Shown: piece after piece, positions 24,561 through 45,632 of the stretch | Numbering within the stretch: position 1 is the stretch's first letter | Layout of the letters: each line of letters starts with the position of its first letter | From: Xestospongia muta | Taxonomy: Eukaryota > Porifera > Demospongiae > Haplosclerida > Petrosiidae | Reading direction: 5' to 3' | Assembly (NCBI GenBank): GCA_963693285.1 | Contig: OY848919.1 | Coordinates: forward strand, 4,746,436-4,810,435 | DNA length: 64,000 bases | Translations under genes and position numbers: made by a program | The notes under the pieces: generated by a model | Database searches by the model: none | What the model saw: only the letters and a program-made list of their open reading frames with translations | What the model was told of the DNA's origin: nothing

Positions 24561-25181
24561 ATTACTTTTCAATTTTCAGAAATAATCGTTTGCCTTAATT
24601 ACCAATTAATGGAGAGATGCATACTATTATGGACATCACCAACAATAAACTTTTAATTCAATTAAAAAAATTAGCAATAAAATTTGACATTAAAAACATG
24701 CCACAATAACCCATTGATAATATCATGACTATGATTTTTATTATAAATTAAATAATTATCGCTCCAGTCTATATTTGGTTCTATATTCAGACAAGTAAAT
24801 GAATGGATAGATACATTGATAGATGAATGAATGGATGTATGGATGTATTGATAAATGGATGGACAATTACACACATCACAAAACAAACACAATGCTAAGA
24901 AATCATACAAATAATCAGCTGTTATTTTCTCAGAGAAACATTCGCCTGGTAGTCTTTATAGGCCAAGCTAGTAAGAAAATAGTGATTATATCTTAATACT
25001 ACTTGTTAATTTGTATTTATGACCTTCAAAGATCTCTACTTGACAGCAACAGTGAAAACATCTCTAATGAACAACCATCTTAAAGCCTCACTACTGTAAC
25101 CTTGACGACCAAGTCCCTAAATTCTCTATTTACATTTAGCACAGTAAGGAGCCATTAAACAATACAGTTTATCCTACAACC

Positions 25182-25445
25182 CATCTATCTATCTCTCTAT
25201 CCATCCATCCATCCATCCATCCATCCGTCCGTCCGTCCATCCATCCATCCATCCATCCGTCCGTCCATCCATCCATCCGTCCGTCCATCCATCTGTCCAT
25301 CCATTCGTCCGTCCGTCCATCTGTCCGTCCTTCTGTCCGTCCATCTGTCCATCCGTCCATCCATCAATCTATCAATCCATCCATCCATCCATCCATCCAT
25401 CAATCCATTGATCCATCTAGGTATCCATCTATCTGTTCATCTGTC
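25182..25445. repeat. Short ATCC array rich in GTCC, unit 4
   Basis: ATCC/GTCC mixture (TGGACGG on the other strand), diverged from the other pre-block arrays. Confidence 0.9.
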
Positions 25446-25492
25446 CATTAATTAATCTTACTATTTATCTATTCAGAGTTCCTAAGTATTAG

Positions 25493-26209
25493 GAGGTACA
25501 CAGTCTTGTATATGAGCAATTCAAGTTTTGTTTTCTATTGCTTCTATTGAGTAGATTGAAAGAGTCAGTGAGACATCAGTTACTAACATCAAATAATGTC
25601 TACTTGTATTGACTCTATTAACACTAATGTATTAATAGATCTATATTTATTAGCACTGCCATTTTTAAGTTTCACGTCCCTCTCTATAGGGAGTATGTAC
25701 AAGTTATTCTCTTTGTCTCTGAACTGGAAGGACTCCATATTAAAACAACAGTTGGTGCTTTTCAATCATGTAACAAGGAAGGACTCCTCAGGACTCTTTG
25801 GAAAAATCACTCACATGAACCACGAGTAAGAACTTCATGACCCCTGTAATTAGTACAATAATTAAACAGTTGACAATAGTTTGTTTATTTGCAAAGTTCT
25901 TTTTAGGCAATGAGACTAATATGTGAACTATGTATACAATATGATATACACAATACTACTCTTTGGAGCAAACTCCTTGAGCAACTTATCAACATGAACA
26001 TGGTATGTGAGAACTTAATCTATGTAGTTGATATTCTTCTCAATAGATTCCCTACTTGCGATATCTATTGAAGTCATTAGTACAGTTGCCTTTGATATGG
26101 AAGGTAAGATAAATTATTGAGACAATATTGAGTATCTCTTGTATTTATTGTAGATTCAGAAATATTGTTCCTGTTTGGTATAAAACTTTGATCACTCCAT
26201 TGAAAGAAG
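25493..26209 (+). pseudogene. KNTC1: KNTC1 exon block 4a, exon D frameshifted by an insertion
   Basis: A from 25493, B 25670-25825, C 25907-26002 (Leu-to-Ile at CVQYD-equivalent position), D from 26154 with one extra A (ATTCAGAAATATTG), which shifts the frame. This lesion is different from the two-base loss in blocks 1b and 2b. Confidence 0.7.
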
Positions 26210-26262
26210 GTATTGATTTAATACTGATTTTGTTTGATCAGTTTTGTCATTTAATGATATGA

Positions 26263-27708
26263 ATAGATGGATGGATGGATGGATGGATGGATTGATATCC
26301 ATCCTTTCATCCATTCGTCCATCTATCTATCTGTCTATTCATCCATCCATCCATCCAACTATTTATTTATCTATCTCTCTATCCATCCATCCATTCTCCC
26401 GTCCATCTGTCCGTCCATCCATCCATCCATCTATTTCTCTATCCATCCATCCATCTATCCATCCATCTATCTATCTCTCCATCCATTCATCCATCCACCC
26501 ACCCATCCATCCATCCATCCAACTATCTAACTATCTTTCCATCCATCCATCCATCCATCCATTCATCCATCCATCCATCCGTCCATCCATAAATCCATCC
26601 ATCCATCCATCCATCCATCTATCCATTCATCTATCCATCCTCCATCCATCCATCCATCTATCTCTCCATCCATCCATTCATCCATCCATCCATTCATCTA
26701 TCTCTCAATCCATCCGCCCATCCATCCATCCAACTATCTATCTATCTATCACTTTATCCATCCATTCATCCATCCATCCATTCATCTATCTCTCAATCCA
26801 TCCGCCCATCCATCCATCCATCCATCCATCTATCTCTCCATCCATCCATCCATCTATCTCTCCATCCATTCATTCGACCATCCATCCATCCATCCATCCA
26901 TCTATGTCTATCCATCCATCCATCTATCTCTCCATCCGTTCATTCGACCATCCGTCCATCCATCCATCAATCCATCCATCCATCCAACTATCTATCTATC
27001 TTTCCATCCATCCATCCATCCATTCATCCATCCATCCATCCATTAATCCATCCATCCATCCATTAATTCATCCATCCATCCATATATCCATCCATTCATC
27101 TATCCATCCATCGATCCATCCATCTATCTCTCCATCCATCCATCCATCCATCCATCTATCTCTTCATCCATTCATCCATCCATCCATTAATCCATCCATC
27201 ATCCATCCATCCAACTATCTATCTATCTATCACTTTATCCATCCATCCATCCATCCATCTATCTCTCCATCCATTAATCCATCCAACTATCTATCTATTT
27301 ATCTCTCCATCCATCCATCCATCCATCCATCTATTAATCCATCCATTCATCCATCCATCAATCCATCAATCCATTCATCAATCCATCCACCCATCTATCA
27401 ATCCATGCTGCATCTATACATTCATCCATCCATCCATCCATCCATCCATCCATTCATCCATCCATCCATCCATCCATCCATTAATCCATCCATCCATCTA
27501 TCCATCCATCCATTCATCTATCCATCCATCCATCCATCCATCTATCTCTCCATCCATCCATCCATCCATCCATCTATCTCTTCATCCATTCATCCATCTA
27601 TCCCTCCATCCATCCATCCAACTATCTATCTATCTATCACTTGATCCATCCATTCATCCATCCATCCATCCATCCATCCATTCATCTATCTCTCCATCCA
27701 TCCACCCA
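26263..27708. repeat. Long ATCC array, unit 4
   Basis: About 1.45 kb. The array runs directly into the 3' end of a KNTC1 exon B at 27709, so a deletion or recombination between array and exon is visible at that junction. Confidence 0.95.
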
Positions 27709-28132
27709 CTCTTTGGAAAAATCACTCACATGAACCACGAGTAAGAACTTAATCTGTAGTTGGTATTCTTCTCAATAGATTCCCTACTTGCGATATCTAT
27801 TGAAGTCATTAGTACAGTTGCCTTTGATATGGAAGGTAAGATAAATTATTGAGACAATATTGAGTATTTCTTCGTATTTGTTGTAGATTCAGAATATTGT
27901 TCCTGTTTGGTATAAAACTTTGATCACTCCATTGAAAGAAGGTATTGATTTAATATTGATTTTGTTTGATCAGTTTTGTCATTTAATGATATGAATAAAT
28001 GATTTGGTTTGATTTCTTTTCAGTTTCGATACCACCTACTACTTTTCAAATCAACAAATGCTCAAAGTAATTGAAACTATTACAAATGTAAGACAGACTG
28101 ATCTAGTCTGAGTTTGAATTTGACTCTCTCTC

Positions 28133-28173
<41 letters not shown>

Positions 28174-28193
28174 AAGATCTCCTTTTATTTATG
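27709..28193 (+). pseudogene. KNTC1: KNTC1 remnant block 4b: end of B, D, E, truncated F
   Basis: Starts abruptly within exon B (about 31 bp left, [10 protein letters not shown]), then D 27887-27941 and E 28024-28087 (intact donor). A long (CT)n tract is followed by only the first ~17 bp of exon F before an ATCC array takes over. Clearly a broken copy. Confidence 0.75.
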
Positions 28194-28204
28194 TTATTTA
28201 TGTT

Positions 28205-28745
28205 ATATTTAACTATCTATTTATTCATCCATCCATCCATCCATTCATCCATCCATCCATCCATTCATCCGTCCATCCATCTATCTATCTATCCATCCAT
28301 TCATCCATCCATCCATATATCCATCCATCTATCTCTCCATCCATCCATCCATTCATCAATCCATCCATCCATCCATCCACCCAACTATCTATGTATCCAT
28401 CCATCCATCCATTCATCCATCCATCCATCCATCCATCGGTTCATTCATCCATCCACCCATCCATCCATCTATCTATCTCTCTATCCATCCATTCATCCAT
28501 CCATCCATCCATCCATCTATTCATTTATCTCTCGATCCATCCATCCATCCACCTCTCCATTCATTCATTCATCCATACATCCATACATCCATCCATTCAT
28601 CCATCCAACTATCTATCTATTTATCCCTCCCTCCATCCATCCATCCATCAATCCATCCATTAATCCATCCATCCATCTATCAATCCATACTTTTATCCAT
28701 CAATCCATTGATCCATCTAGGTATCCATTTATCTGTTTATCTGTC
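28205..28745. repeat. ATCC array interrupting exon F, unit 4
   Basis: Begins about 17 bp into a copy of exon F (28177), which is truncated by it, and ends in the common tail before exon A of block c. Confidence 0.93.
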
Positions 28746-28792
28746 CATTAATTAATCTTACTATTTATCTATTCAGAGTTCCAAAGTATAAG

Positions 28793-29326
28793 AAGGTACA
28801 CAGTCTTGTATGTGAGCAATTCAAGTTTTGTTTTCCATTGCTTCTATTGAGTAGATTGAAAGAGTCAGTGAGACATCAGTTACTAACATCAAGTAATGTC
28901 TACTTGTATTGACTCTATTAACACTAATGTATTGATAGATCTATATTTATTAGCACTGCCATTTTTAAGTTTCACGTCCCTCTCTATAAGGAGTATGTAC
29001 AAGTTATTATCTTTGTCTCTGAACTGGAAGGACTCCATATTAAAACAACAGTTGGTGCTTTTCAATCATGTAACAAGGAAGGACTCGTCAGGACTCTTTG
29101 GAAAAATCACTCACATGAACCACGAGTAAGAACTTAATCTGTAGTTGGTATTCTTCTCAATAGATTCCCTACTTGCGATATCTATTGAAGTCATTAGTAC
29201 AGTTGCCTTTGATATGGAAAGTAAGACAAATTATTGAGACAATATTGAGTATTTCTTTGTATTTGTTGTAGATTCAGAATATTGTTCCTGTTTGGTATAA
29301 AACTTTGATCACTCCATTGAAAGAAG
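28793..29326 (+). CDS. KNTC1: KNTC1 exon block 4c (A-B-D)
   Basis: A from 28793 (first codon AAG; the acceptor is TATAAG instead of TATTAG), B 28970-29125, exon C absent, D 29272-29326 with good acceptor. Open throughout and joins in phase to exon E at 29409. Confidence 0.72.
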
Positions 29327-29408
29327 GTATTGATTTAATATTGATTTCGTTTGATCAGTTTTGTCATTTAATGATATGAATAAATGATTTTGTTTGATTT
29401 CTTTTCAG

Positions 29409-29509
29409 TTTCGATACCACCTACTACTTTTCAAATCAATGAATGCTCAAAGTCATTGAAACTATTACAAATGTAAGACAGACTGATCTAGTCCTGAGCT
29501 TGAATTTGA

Positions 29510-29543
<34 letters not shown>

Positions 29544-29883
29544 TTAAGATCTCCTTTTATTTATGATCTAGATATAGTGGGATTAGGTAAAGCATTTCAC
29601 AGTATTGGTATGCCAGTCCACTCTTTAGCATGTGCTCTTCTATTACCTGAAGAACAACTACAAAATTATATCAAGGTTAAATACATGTGGCCCTAATACA
29701 ATATTTGTTAGCTGAGTATGGCAGTCTGAATAAATATTATTATTAATATTTTTATTGTCTTAGGATGTAATTGGTCCTCTAAGTGAGAGTGAGATTGCTT
29801 CAATGTTAATAGAGCTACAAGGACTTACTGGTTCTGTAACATCTGTCCAATCATTACAACTGATATTGTTACAGGATGTGTAA
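29409..29883 (+). CDS. KNTC1: KNTC1 terminal exons E-F-G, unit 4
   Basis: E 29409-29472, F 29549-29675, G 29764-29883, with intact donors and acceptors. Together with block 4c this is the only place in the window where a closely linked A-B-D-E-F-G chain has no visible lesion. Confidence 0.8.
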
Positions 29884-30244
29884 TAACAAACTCCTAATAT
29901 TGTATGGTGACTATTATACTCACTATGTTAATATTGATGATGTAAAGGTTCCCCATTTTAGTCCACTCAGTTAATGTTGTAGTATCATTAGTACTGAACC
30001 AGCTGATAGAGTTATGTCACCACTGCCTGAGTTTGAGTGATCCTAATTCTGTGCATCTTGAACTTGATGGATAGTTAACATATTAGATATTATTGTTATA
30101 GAAATGTATGTTAAAACAATTAATGACAGCTCAGAAACTAATCGAGTCAGTTCACAAAATCTAATCTTGTAAGCTGGTATCAGTAACTAGTTGTTCTATG
30201 ACAACTAATTCATTTGATGTTTTCATAATTAACAAGACTAACTG

Positions 30245-30590
30245 TTTTATAATGAATAGATTTTTAAAAAAAAATATTTGGAATAGATTTAAAAAGAATA
30301 AATTTATATTTGGAATAGATTAAAAAAGAATATATTTAAATGAGTAAATTTAATAAATAATAATTTTAAAAGAACAAATTAAAGAATAGATTTTAAATAT
30401 ATTATTTAGAATAGATTAATTTAAAAAAAATTTAAATGAGCAAATTAAGAAAAGATTTTAAAAGAAAGAATTTAAAAGTTTTTAAAGATATTATTTAGAA
30501 TAGATTAATTTTTAAAAAAAATTTAAATGAGCAAATTTAATATTAAGAAAAGATTTTAAAAGAAAGAATTTAAAAGTTTTAAGTTACAAA
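30245..30590. repeat. AT-rich minisatellite, unit 5
   Basis: Short version of the unit 1 minisatellite, with two clear repeats. Confidence 0.7.
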
Positions 30591-31047
30591 TAAGAAACAA
30601 CAAAACAAAAACAAAAATAACAAAAGCAAACAAGAAAACAAATACAAAAACAAAAAGAAATTTAACAAAAATAACAAAAAAACAAACGAGAAAACAAAAA
30701 GTATAAACAAAAAGTTCAAAGATGAAGAGAGCTCCAATACACTATTCAAAGATGAAGAGTCCTCCAATCCACTTGATGACAGAGCCAGTCCAGATGATAG
30801 AGAACATAGAAAAAGAGAGAGAAAAAATCTGTTAAAACTGCATCAATGAAGTAAAGAATTGGATGGATGGAGAGATAGCTCACCTTTTTCAACAGCACTG
30901 CTCCTACAGGGAAACAAAAAAGAGTAAATGAACTTGTAGTGACAAAGAATGGATGGATGGAGAGTGAAGAGAGACAGAGGAAGTGAAAAAGGACCACCAA
31001 CCTACACACACACACAGCACACACACGCGCACCCTACAGGATCAGAG

Positions 31048-31121
31048 CTCTCCCCCGCCACCTGGCGGCCTAGGATATTAAAAAAAAAAATTTTTTTAGG
31101 CCGCCAGGCGGCAGGGGAGAG
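31048..31121. repeat. GC-rich long hairpin (unit 5)
   Basis: Arms preserved; the loop is A-rich followed by T7. Confidence 0.85.
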
Positions 31122-31344
31122 ATGATTTGTAGAGATTGTATGAGTGTGTGTATAGTGTATAGGCTAGATAGCCCAAAATAAAATAAAATAAAAATAAAAG
31201 AAGAGGAAAGAAGGCTGGAAGGAAGACGAGAGAGAGTCCAATGACCAGGATAGCAAACTCATCTTTACATCCAGAGAACATCAAGCAGGAGCTGGAACAG
31301 TCAGAGTCATCAGGAAGGAAAACATCAAAGAACATCAGAGCTAG

Positions 31345-31695
31345 AACAGTCATAGAACATCTCTGAGGTAGAACAGTCATAGAACATCACTGAGGTAGAA
31401 CAGTCATAGAACATCACTGAGGTAGAACAGTCAGAGAACATCACTGAGGTAGAACAGTCAGAGAACATCACTGAGGTAGAACAGTCATAGAACATCACTG
31501 AGGTAGAACAGTCATAGAACATCACTGAGGTAGAACAGACATAGAACATCACTGAGGTAGAACAGTCATAGAACATCACTGAGGTAGAACAGTCAGAGAA
31601 CATCACTGAGGTAGAACAGTCATAGAACATCACTGAGGTAGAACAGTCATAGAACATCACTGAGGTAGAACAGTCATAGAACATCACTGAGGTAG
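31345..31695 (-). repeat. 27-bp minisatellite, about 13 copies
   Basis: Tandem copies of 'agaacatcactgaggtagaacagtcat' type (27 bp). Units 1-3 carry two copies and unit 4 about four. Because 27 is divisible by three, one frame stays open across the array; that open frame is a by-product of the repeat and is not called as a gene. Confidence 0.9.
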
Positions 31696-32782
31696 GAAAA
31701 CATCAAAGCACATCAGTTAGAAAAGTAAGACCTGTAGAAACGAAAAAAAGGAATTAGACAATCAATAAAGAAATAAATGAAGAAATTTAAAAAAGAAAAG
31801 TTACAAAAATAAAGAAAAAAATGACAAAAAAAGTGACAAAAAACGAGTGAAATCCAACGATGAAAGACGATCCAACGACGAGAGAGACGATCCAACGACA
31901 ACGACGACGACGACGATCCCACGGAGGTGCAGTGCACTGAAAATGGCTGACAACCCTATCTTTTTATAGTCTACAAAATGAACTTTAAGAGATCACTCTC
32001 TCTTACAGAGTCTGACACACAAATCTGCGCGTGCTGGAATGTTAATTGATACAATAATGGCGGGAACTTATAATTGACCAATCAGAATGCACGACTCAGA
32101 CTCCTCCTATCAGCACTCAGTCACTAAACGCGTGACTCATATCCATCCAGTTTTAATTACTTTTCAATTTTCAGAAATAATCGTTTGCCTTAATTACCAA
32201 TTAATGGAGAGATGCATACTATTATGGACATCACCAACTATAAACTTTTAATTTAATTAAAAAAATTAGCAATAAAATTTGACATTAAAAACATACCACA
32301 ATAACCCATTGATAATATCATGACTATGATTTTTATTATAAATTAAATAATTTTCACTCCAGTCTATATTTGATTCTATATTCAGACGAATGAATGAATG
32401 AATGGATACATTGATAGATGAATGAATGGATGTATGGATGTATTGATAGATAAATGGATGGACAATTACACACATCACAAAACAAACACAATGCTAAGAA
32501 ATCATACAAAGAATCAGCTGTTATTTTCTCAGAGAAACACATTCGCCTGGATGTCTTTATAGGCCAGGCTAGTAAGAAAATAGTGATTATATCTTAATAC
32601 TACTTGTTAATTTGTATTTATGACCTTCAAAGATCTCTACTTGACAGCAACAGTGAAAACATCTCTAATGAACAACCATCTTAAAGCCTCACTATTGTAA
32701 CCTTGACAACCAAGTCCCTAAATTCTCTATTTACATTTAGCACAGTAAGGAGCCATTAAACAATACAGTTTATCCAACAACC

Positions 32783-33065
32783 CATCTATCTATCTCTCTA
32801 TCCATCCATCCATCCATCCGTCCGTCCGTCCGTCCATCCATCCATTAATCTATCAATCCATCCATCCATCCATCCATCCATCCATCCATCTGTCCGTCCA
32901 TCCATCCATCCATCCATCCACCCGTCCATCCATCCGTCCGTCCGTCCATCTGTCCATCCATCCGTCCGTCCATCTGTCCATCCGTCCGTCCATCCATCTG
33001 TCCATCCATCTATCCATCCATCAATCCATTGATCCATCTAGGTATCCATCTATCTGTTCATCTGT
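32783..33065. repeat. Short ATCC/GTCC array, unit 5
   Basis: Mixed ATCC and GTCC repeats like unit 4; common tail before exon A. Confidence 0.9.
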
Positions 33066-33113
33066 CCATTAATTAATCTTACTATTTATCTATTCAGAGT
33101 TCCCAAGTATTAG

Positions 33114-33727
33114 GAGGTACACAGTCTTGTATATGAGCAATTCAAGTTTTGTTTTCTATTGCTTCTATTGAGTAGATTGAAAAGTGCTTTTCACATCCCT
33201 CTCTATAGGGAGTATGTACAAGTTATTCTCTTTGTCTCTGAACTGGAAGGACTCCATATTAAAACAACAGTTGGTGCTTTTCAATCATGTAACAAGGAAG
33301 GACTCCTCAGGACTCTTTGGAAAAATCACTCACATGAACCACGAGTAAGAACTCGATGACCCCTGTAATTAGTACAATAATTAAACAGTTGACAATAGTT
33401 TGTTTATTTGCAAAGTTCTTTTTAGGCAATGAGACTAATATGTGAACTATGTCTACAATATGATATACACAATACTACTCTTTGGAGCAAACTCCTTGAG
33501 CAACTTAACAACATGAACATGGTATGTGAGAACTTAATCTATGTAGTTGATATTCTTCTCAATAGATTCCCTACTTGCGATATCTATTGAAGTCATTAGT
33601 ACAGTTGCCTTTGATATGGAAGGTAAGATAAATTATTGAGACAATATTGAGTATCTCTTGTATTTATTGTAGATTCAGAATATTGTTCCTGTTTGGTATA
33701 AAACTTTGATCACTCCATTGAAAGAAG
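33114..33727 (+). CDS. KNTC1: KNTC1 exon block 5a with A and B as one continuous exon
   Basis: A and B are a single 231-bp open exon (33114-33344, 77 codons), exactly the length of spliced A (25 codons) plus B (52 codons) in other blocks. The junction reads LSRLKSAFHIPLYREY versus LSRLKES-FHIPLYREY elsewhere. C 33426-33521 (one Ile-to-Asn change, LEQLNNMNM) and D 33673-33727 are intact. No exons E-G follow: the array ends in the next ATCC tract, so this block has no terminal exons in cis. Confidence 0.75.
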
Positions 33728-33779
33728 GTATTGATTTAATATTGATTTTGTTTGATCAGTTTTGTCATTTAATGATATG

Positions 33780-34496
33780 AATAGATGGATGGATGGATTG
33801 ATATCCATCCATTCGTCCATCTATCTATCTGTCTATTCGTCCATCCATCCATCCAACTATTTATTTATCTATCTCTCTATCCATCCATCCATCCATCCAT
33901 CCATTCTTCCGTCCATCTGTCCGTCTGTCCATCCATCCATCCATCTATCTCTCTATCCATCCATCCATCCATCCATCTATCTCTCCATCCATCCATCTAT
34001 CTCTCCATCCATTCATCCATACATCCATCCATCCATCCATCGAACTATCTATCTATCTTTCCATCCATCCATTCATCCATCCATCCATCCATTAATCCAT
34101 CCATCCATCTATCCATCTATCCATTCATCTATCCATCCATCCATCCATCCATCTATCTCTCCATCCATCCATCTATCTCTTCATCCATTCATCCATCCAT
34201 CCATCCATCAATCCATCCATCCATCCATCCAACTATTTATCTATCTATCACTTTATCCATCCATTCATCTATCTCTCCATCCATCCATCTATCTCTCCAT
34301 CCATTAATCCATCCAACTATCTATCTATTTATCTCTCCATCCATCCATCCATCCATTAATCCATCCATTCATCCATCCATCAAGTACCAAATACTAAATG
34401 CACTATCTATCTATTTATCTCTCCATCCATCCATCCATCCATTAATCCATCCATTCATCCATCCATCAAGTACCAAATACTAAATGAAGGAGTCCA
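33780..34496. repeat. Terminal ATCC array and end of the macro-repeat
   Basis: ATCC array ending in two copies of a 66-bp segment that joins array to non-array sequence (about 34365-34496). Everything to the right is single-copy. Confidence 0.9.
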
Positions 34497-34687
34497 TAAA
34501 TCTTGATATGTATTATCGTGTGCCATCTTTCCAACCAACTGGAACCAAATTATTGCATTGAAGATTCTGGCTATATGTAGTTTCAATAAGCATCGTTGGT
34601 TTTAAGTAAATATACACAAAGCCAGGGTTTTGTTTCACAACTATACATATTTAACTATATATATTATAATCCAAATAACAAAGATCA

Positions 34688-34693
34688 TTTATT
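34688..34693 (-). terminator. Poly(A) signal for FAM114A
   Basis: AATAAA on the minus strand, 18 bp after the FAM114A stop codon. Confidence 0.5.
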
Positions 34694-34710
34694 ATTATAT
34701 TGATTATTTA

Positions 34711-44278
<9,568 letters not shown>

Positions 44279-44365
44279 TCTTTCTTTTCTAGATAGTCTC
44301 AACCAATCAATATCTGAAGACTAAATTTTCATAATAAACCACGCCTTCCTTAATTACATTTTAAA
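44279..44365. promoter_or_regulatory. Short divergent promoter between FAM114A and a + strand gene start
   Basis: 87 bp separate the FAM114A ATG (minus) from ATGGCGTCAGCTAAAGAG (plus, 44366). It includes 'caaccaatcaat' (CCAAT-like) and 'aattacattttaaaATGG'. A homologous 110-bp interval lies between the FAM114A pseudogene and the ZMAT2-like start at 57442, so promoter and both first exons were duplicated together. Confidence 0.5.
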
Positions 44366-44513
44366 ATGGCGTCAGCTAAAGAGACGACAGCCATTAGCCG
44401 GAGAAAGTTATTCAAAATTTTAACTCCTTCTTTTTAAGTTTTTATTGTCTCTAACGTCAGCAGAAGTTGCTATCACTGCTATGTCTGGAGGAGTTAAAGG
44501 AGCTGTTGTAAAG
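44366..44513 (+). pseudogene. Unidentified gene start next to FAM114A (MASAKETTAISRRKL...)
   Basis: ATGGCGTCAGCTAAAGA is shared with the ZMAT2-like first exon at 57442, after which the sequence differs: ETTAISRRKLFKILTPSF, then a TAA. A second open stretch follows after a pyrimidine tract and AAG (LLSLTSAEVAITAMSGGVKG... to TAA at 44513). An inverted relative at 51.17-51.27 kb reads TAISRRKLSKILTPSLLFLL followed by NSLTSAEALTLIEGFL without the break, which suggests this copy is frameshifted or spliced. I do not recognise the protein. Confidence 0.4.
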
Positions 44514-45632
44514 TTAGATAGAAAGAACAAAAGATAATGAAGAAGAATGTTTAGGTAAGGATTTTTTTATTTTTTGTAACATAAAAACGACATAATGATA
44601 TTTTACATTAGTAATATGAAATGAACACAATAAAACAAATATTTTGACACAACCAGACAATTTAGTGTCATGCTCAGTATTACAGAATTGACAAATATAC
44701 TTATCAGGTATTGCGTTTAGTTTTGGAATAGTACATGTAAGGTACATTCATAATAGATAGTAATCACACTGTATCGTTCAACAGTTTCAGAGCTATCATT
44801 ATCATCCTTAAAACACTCTCCAAAACATTCGCATCTTTTTTGTAAATGTTACCTTTAAAATATCAATAAAATATTTAATATATTAAATATAAATATTGTT
44901 TGCGATCAAGTTGGTTTTGATATAGTTGCTGTAGTTGTTGTTTTCTTCTTTGTTTCTTCTTACTAAAAGGAGAAATTAGAAGAGCCAGCATTGTTAAAAT
45001 CATTTAATGATAGGATTATCAATTATCTCATCTAGTTTTATCTCTTCTAAGATTGCTTCAGTTGAAATCTGCTGTTGAAGGATCTGTTGTTGTATCATGT
45101 TTAACATCTTGTCTTCCTCCTATGACTACTCAGACTATGACTCACAATCCATTGTTGCTTCAACTATAGTAATCACAGAGTAAACAAAAAGGTACACAAC
45201 ACAGTCTTTGTTGTTATTTGATCATCTTTATGATATAAAATGGAACCTTTTGCATCAGGGTTTAATTATCTGTCCTGACAACAGGGACATAGTATACCAG
45301 GTGGTCTACATGTTATTTTTTTAATTTTATTATCATATGCCACTTTCATATATACATATATGATATGAATACATATACAATTTGTTACCGCTGATGCATA
45401 CAACAATCTTGGTGCATCACAGTGTTACTATGGCAACAAGTGTTACTAATCATTGAAATTTCTTAGTTTTCCATATTGCTACATCACAGCTTTTGCTAAT
45501 TCCTCAACTGTAGACCTAAGATTACCAGTTATTGATAATCTTAAAGACATATTTAATACTATCACACACTTGTTTTATACTCCTAATGTCTGCTATATAT
45601 ATGTCTTCATTATCTGTTTAATTTATTTGTAG
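44514..45632. other. Region with weak exon-like fragments only
   Basis: On the minus strand at about 44890-44965 an open string SKKKQRRKQQLQQLYQNQLD is suggestive of a basic C-terminus. On the + strand the segment at 45042-45165 is open. Neither can be connected into a model. Confidence 0.3.

Larger units (their letters stand above)
22531..30153 (+). repeat. Macro-repeat unit 4
   Basis: 7623 bp. It differs from the others by an extra partial terminal block (27709-28193: end of exon B, exons D and E, truncated exon F) between two ATCC arrays, and by a distinct AT-rich minisatellite. Its last block (28793-29883) has the cleanest terminal exon set of the array. Confidence 0.93.
30590..32165 (-). 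mobile_element. Interspersed element copy in unit 5, minisatellite expanded
   Basis: Same organisation as the other copies, but the 27-bp minisatellite is expanded to about 13 copies (31345-31695), the largest size change among the five copies. Confidence 0.6.
30154..34496 (+). repeat. Macro-repeat unit 5, truncated
   Basis: Begins like the others and contains the spacer, the element (with an expanded 27-bp minisatellite), an ATCC array and one A-B-C-D block. It ends inside the following ATCC array. The end is marked by a 66-bp tandem duplication of array end plus unique sequence containing 'caagtaccaaatactaaatg' (about 34383 and 34469). The array therefore terminates about 0.2 kb from the 3' end of the convergent FAM114A gene. 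Confidence 0.9.

Noticed and set aside
31325..31687. 120-codon repeat protein with MFYDCSTSV units
   Set aside because: Produced by a 27-bp minisatellite whose period is a multiple of three; copy number varies freely among units and the flanks show no coding signal.
2465..34496. CRISPR-like array of repeats and spacers
   Set aside because: The repeats are simple tetranucleotides without unique spacers, in a clearly eukaryotic, intron-containing context.
1..34496. Interpretation as a Dscam-like mutually exclusive exon cluster
   Set aside because: Exon D ends in phase 1 whereas exon A begins in phase 0, so blocks cannot be chained, and several copies carry disabling lesions; alternative 3'-end choice remains possible and is listed as a finding instead.
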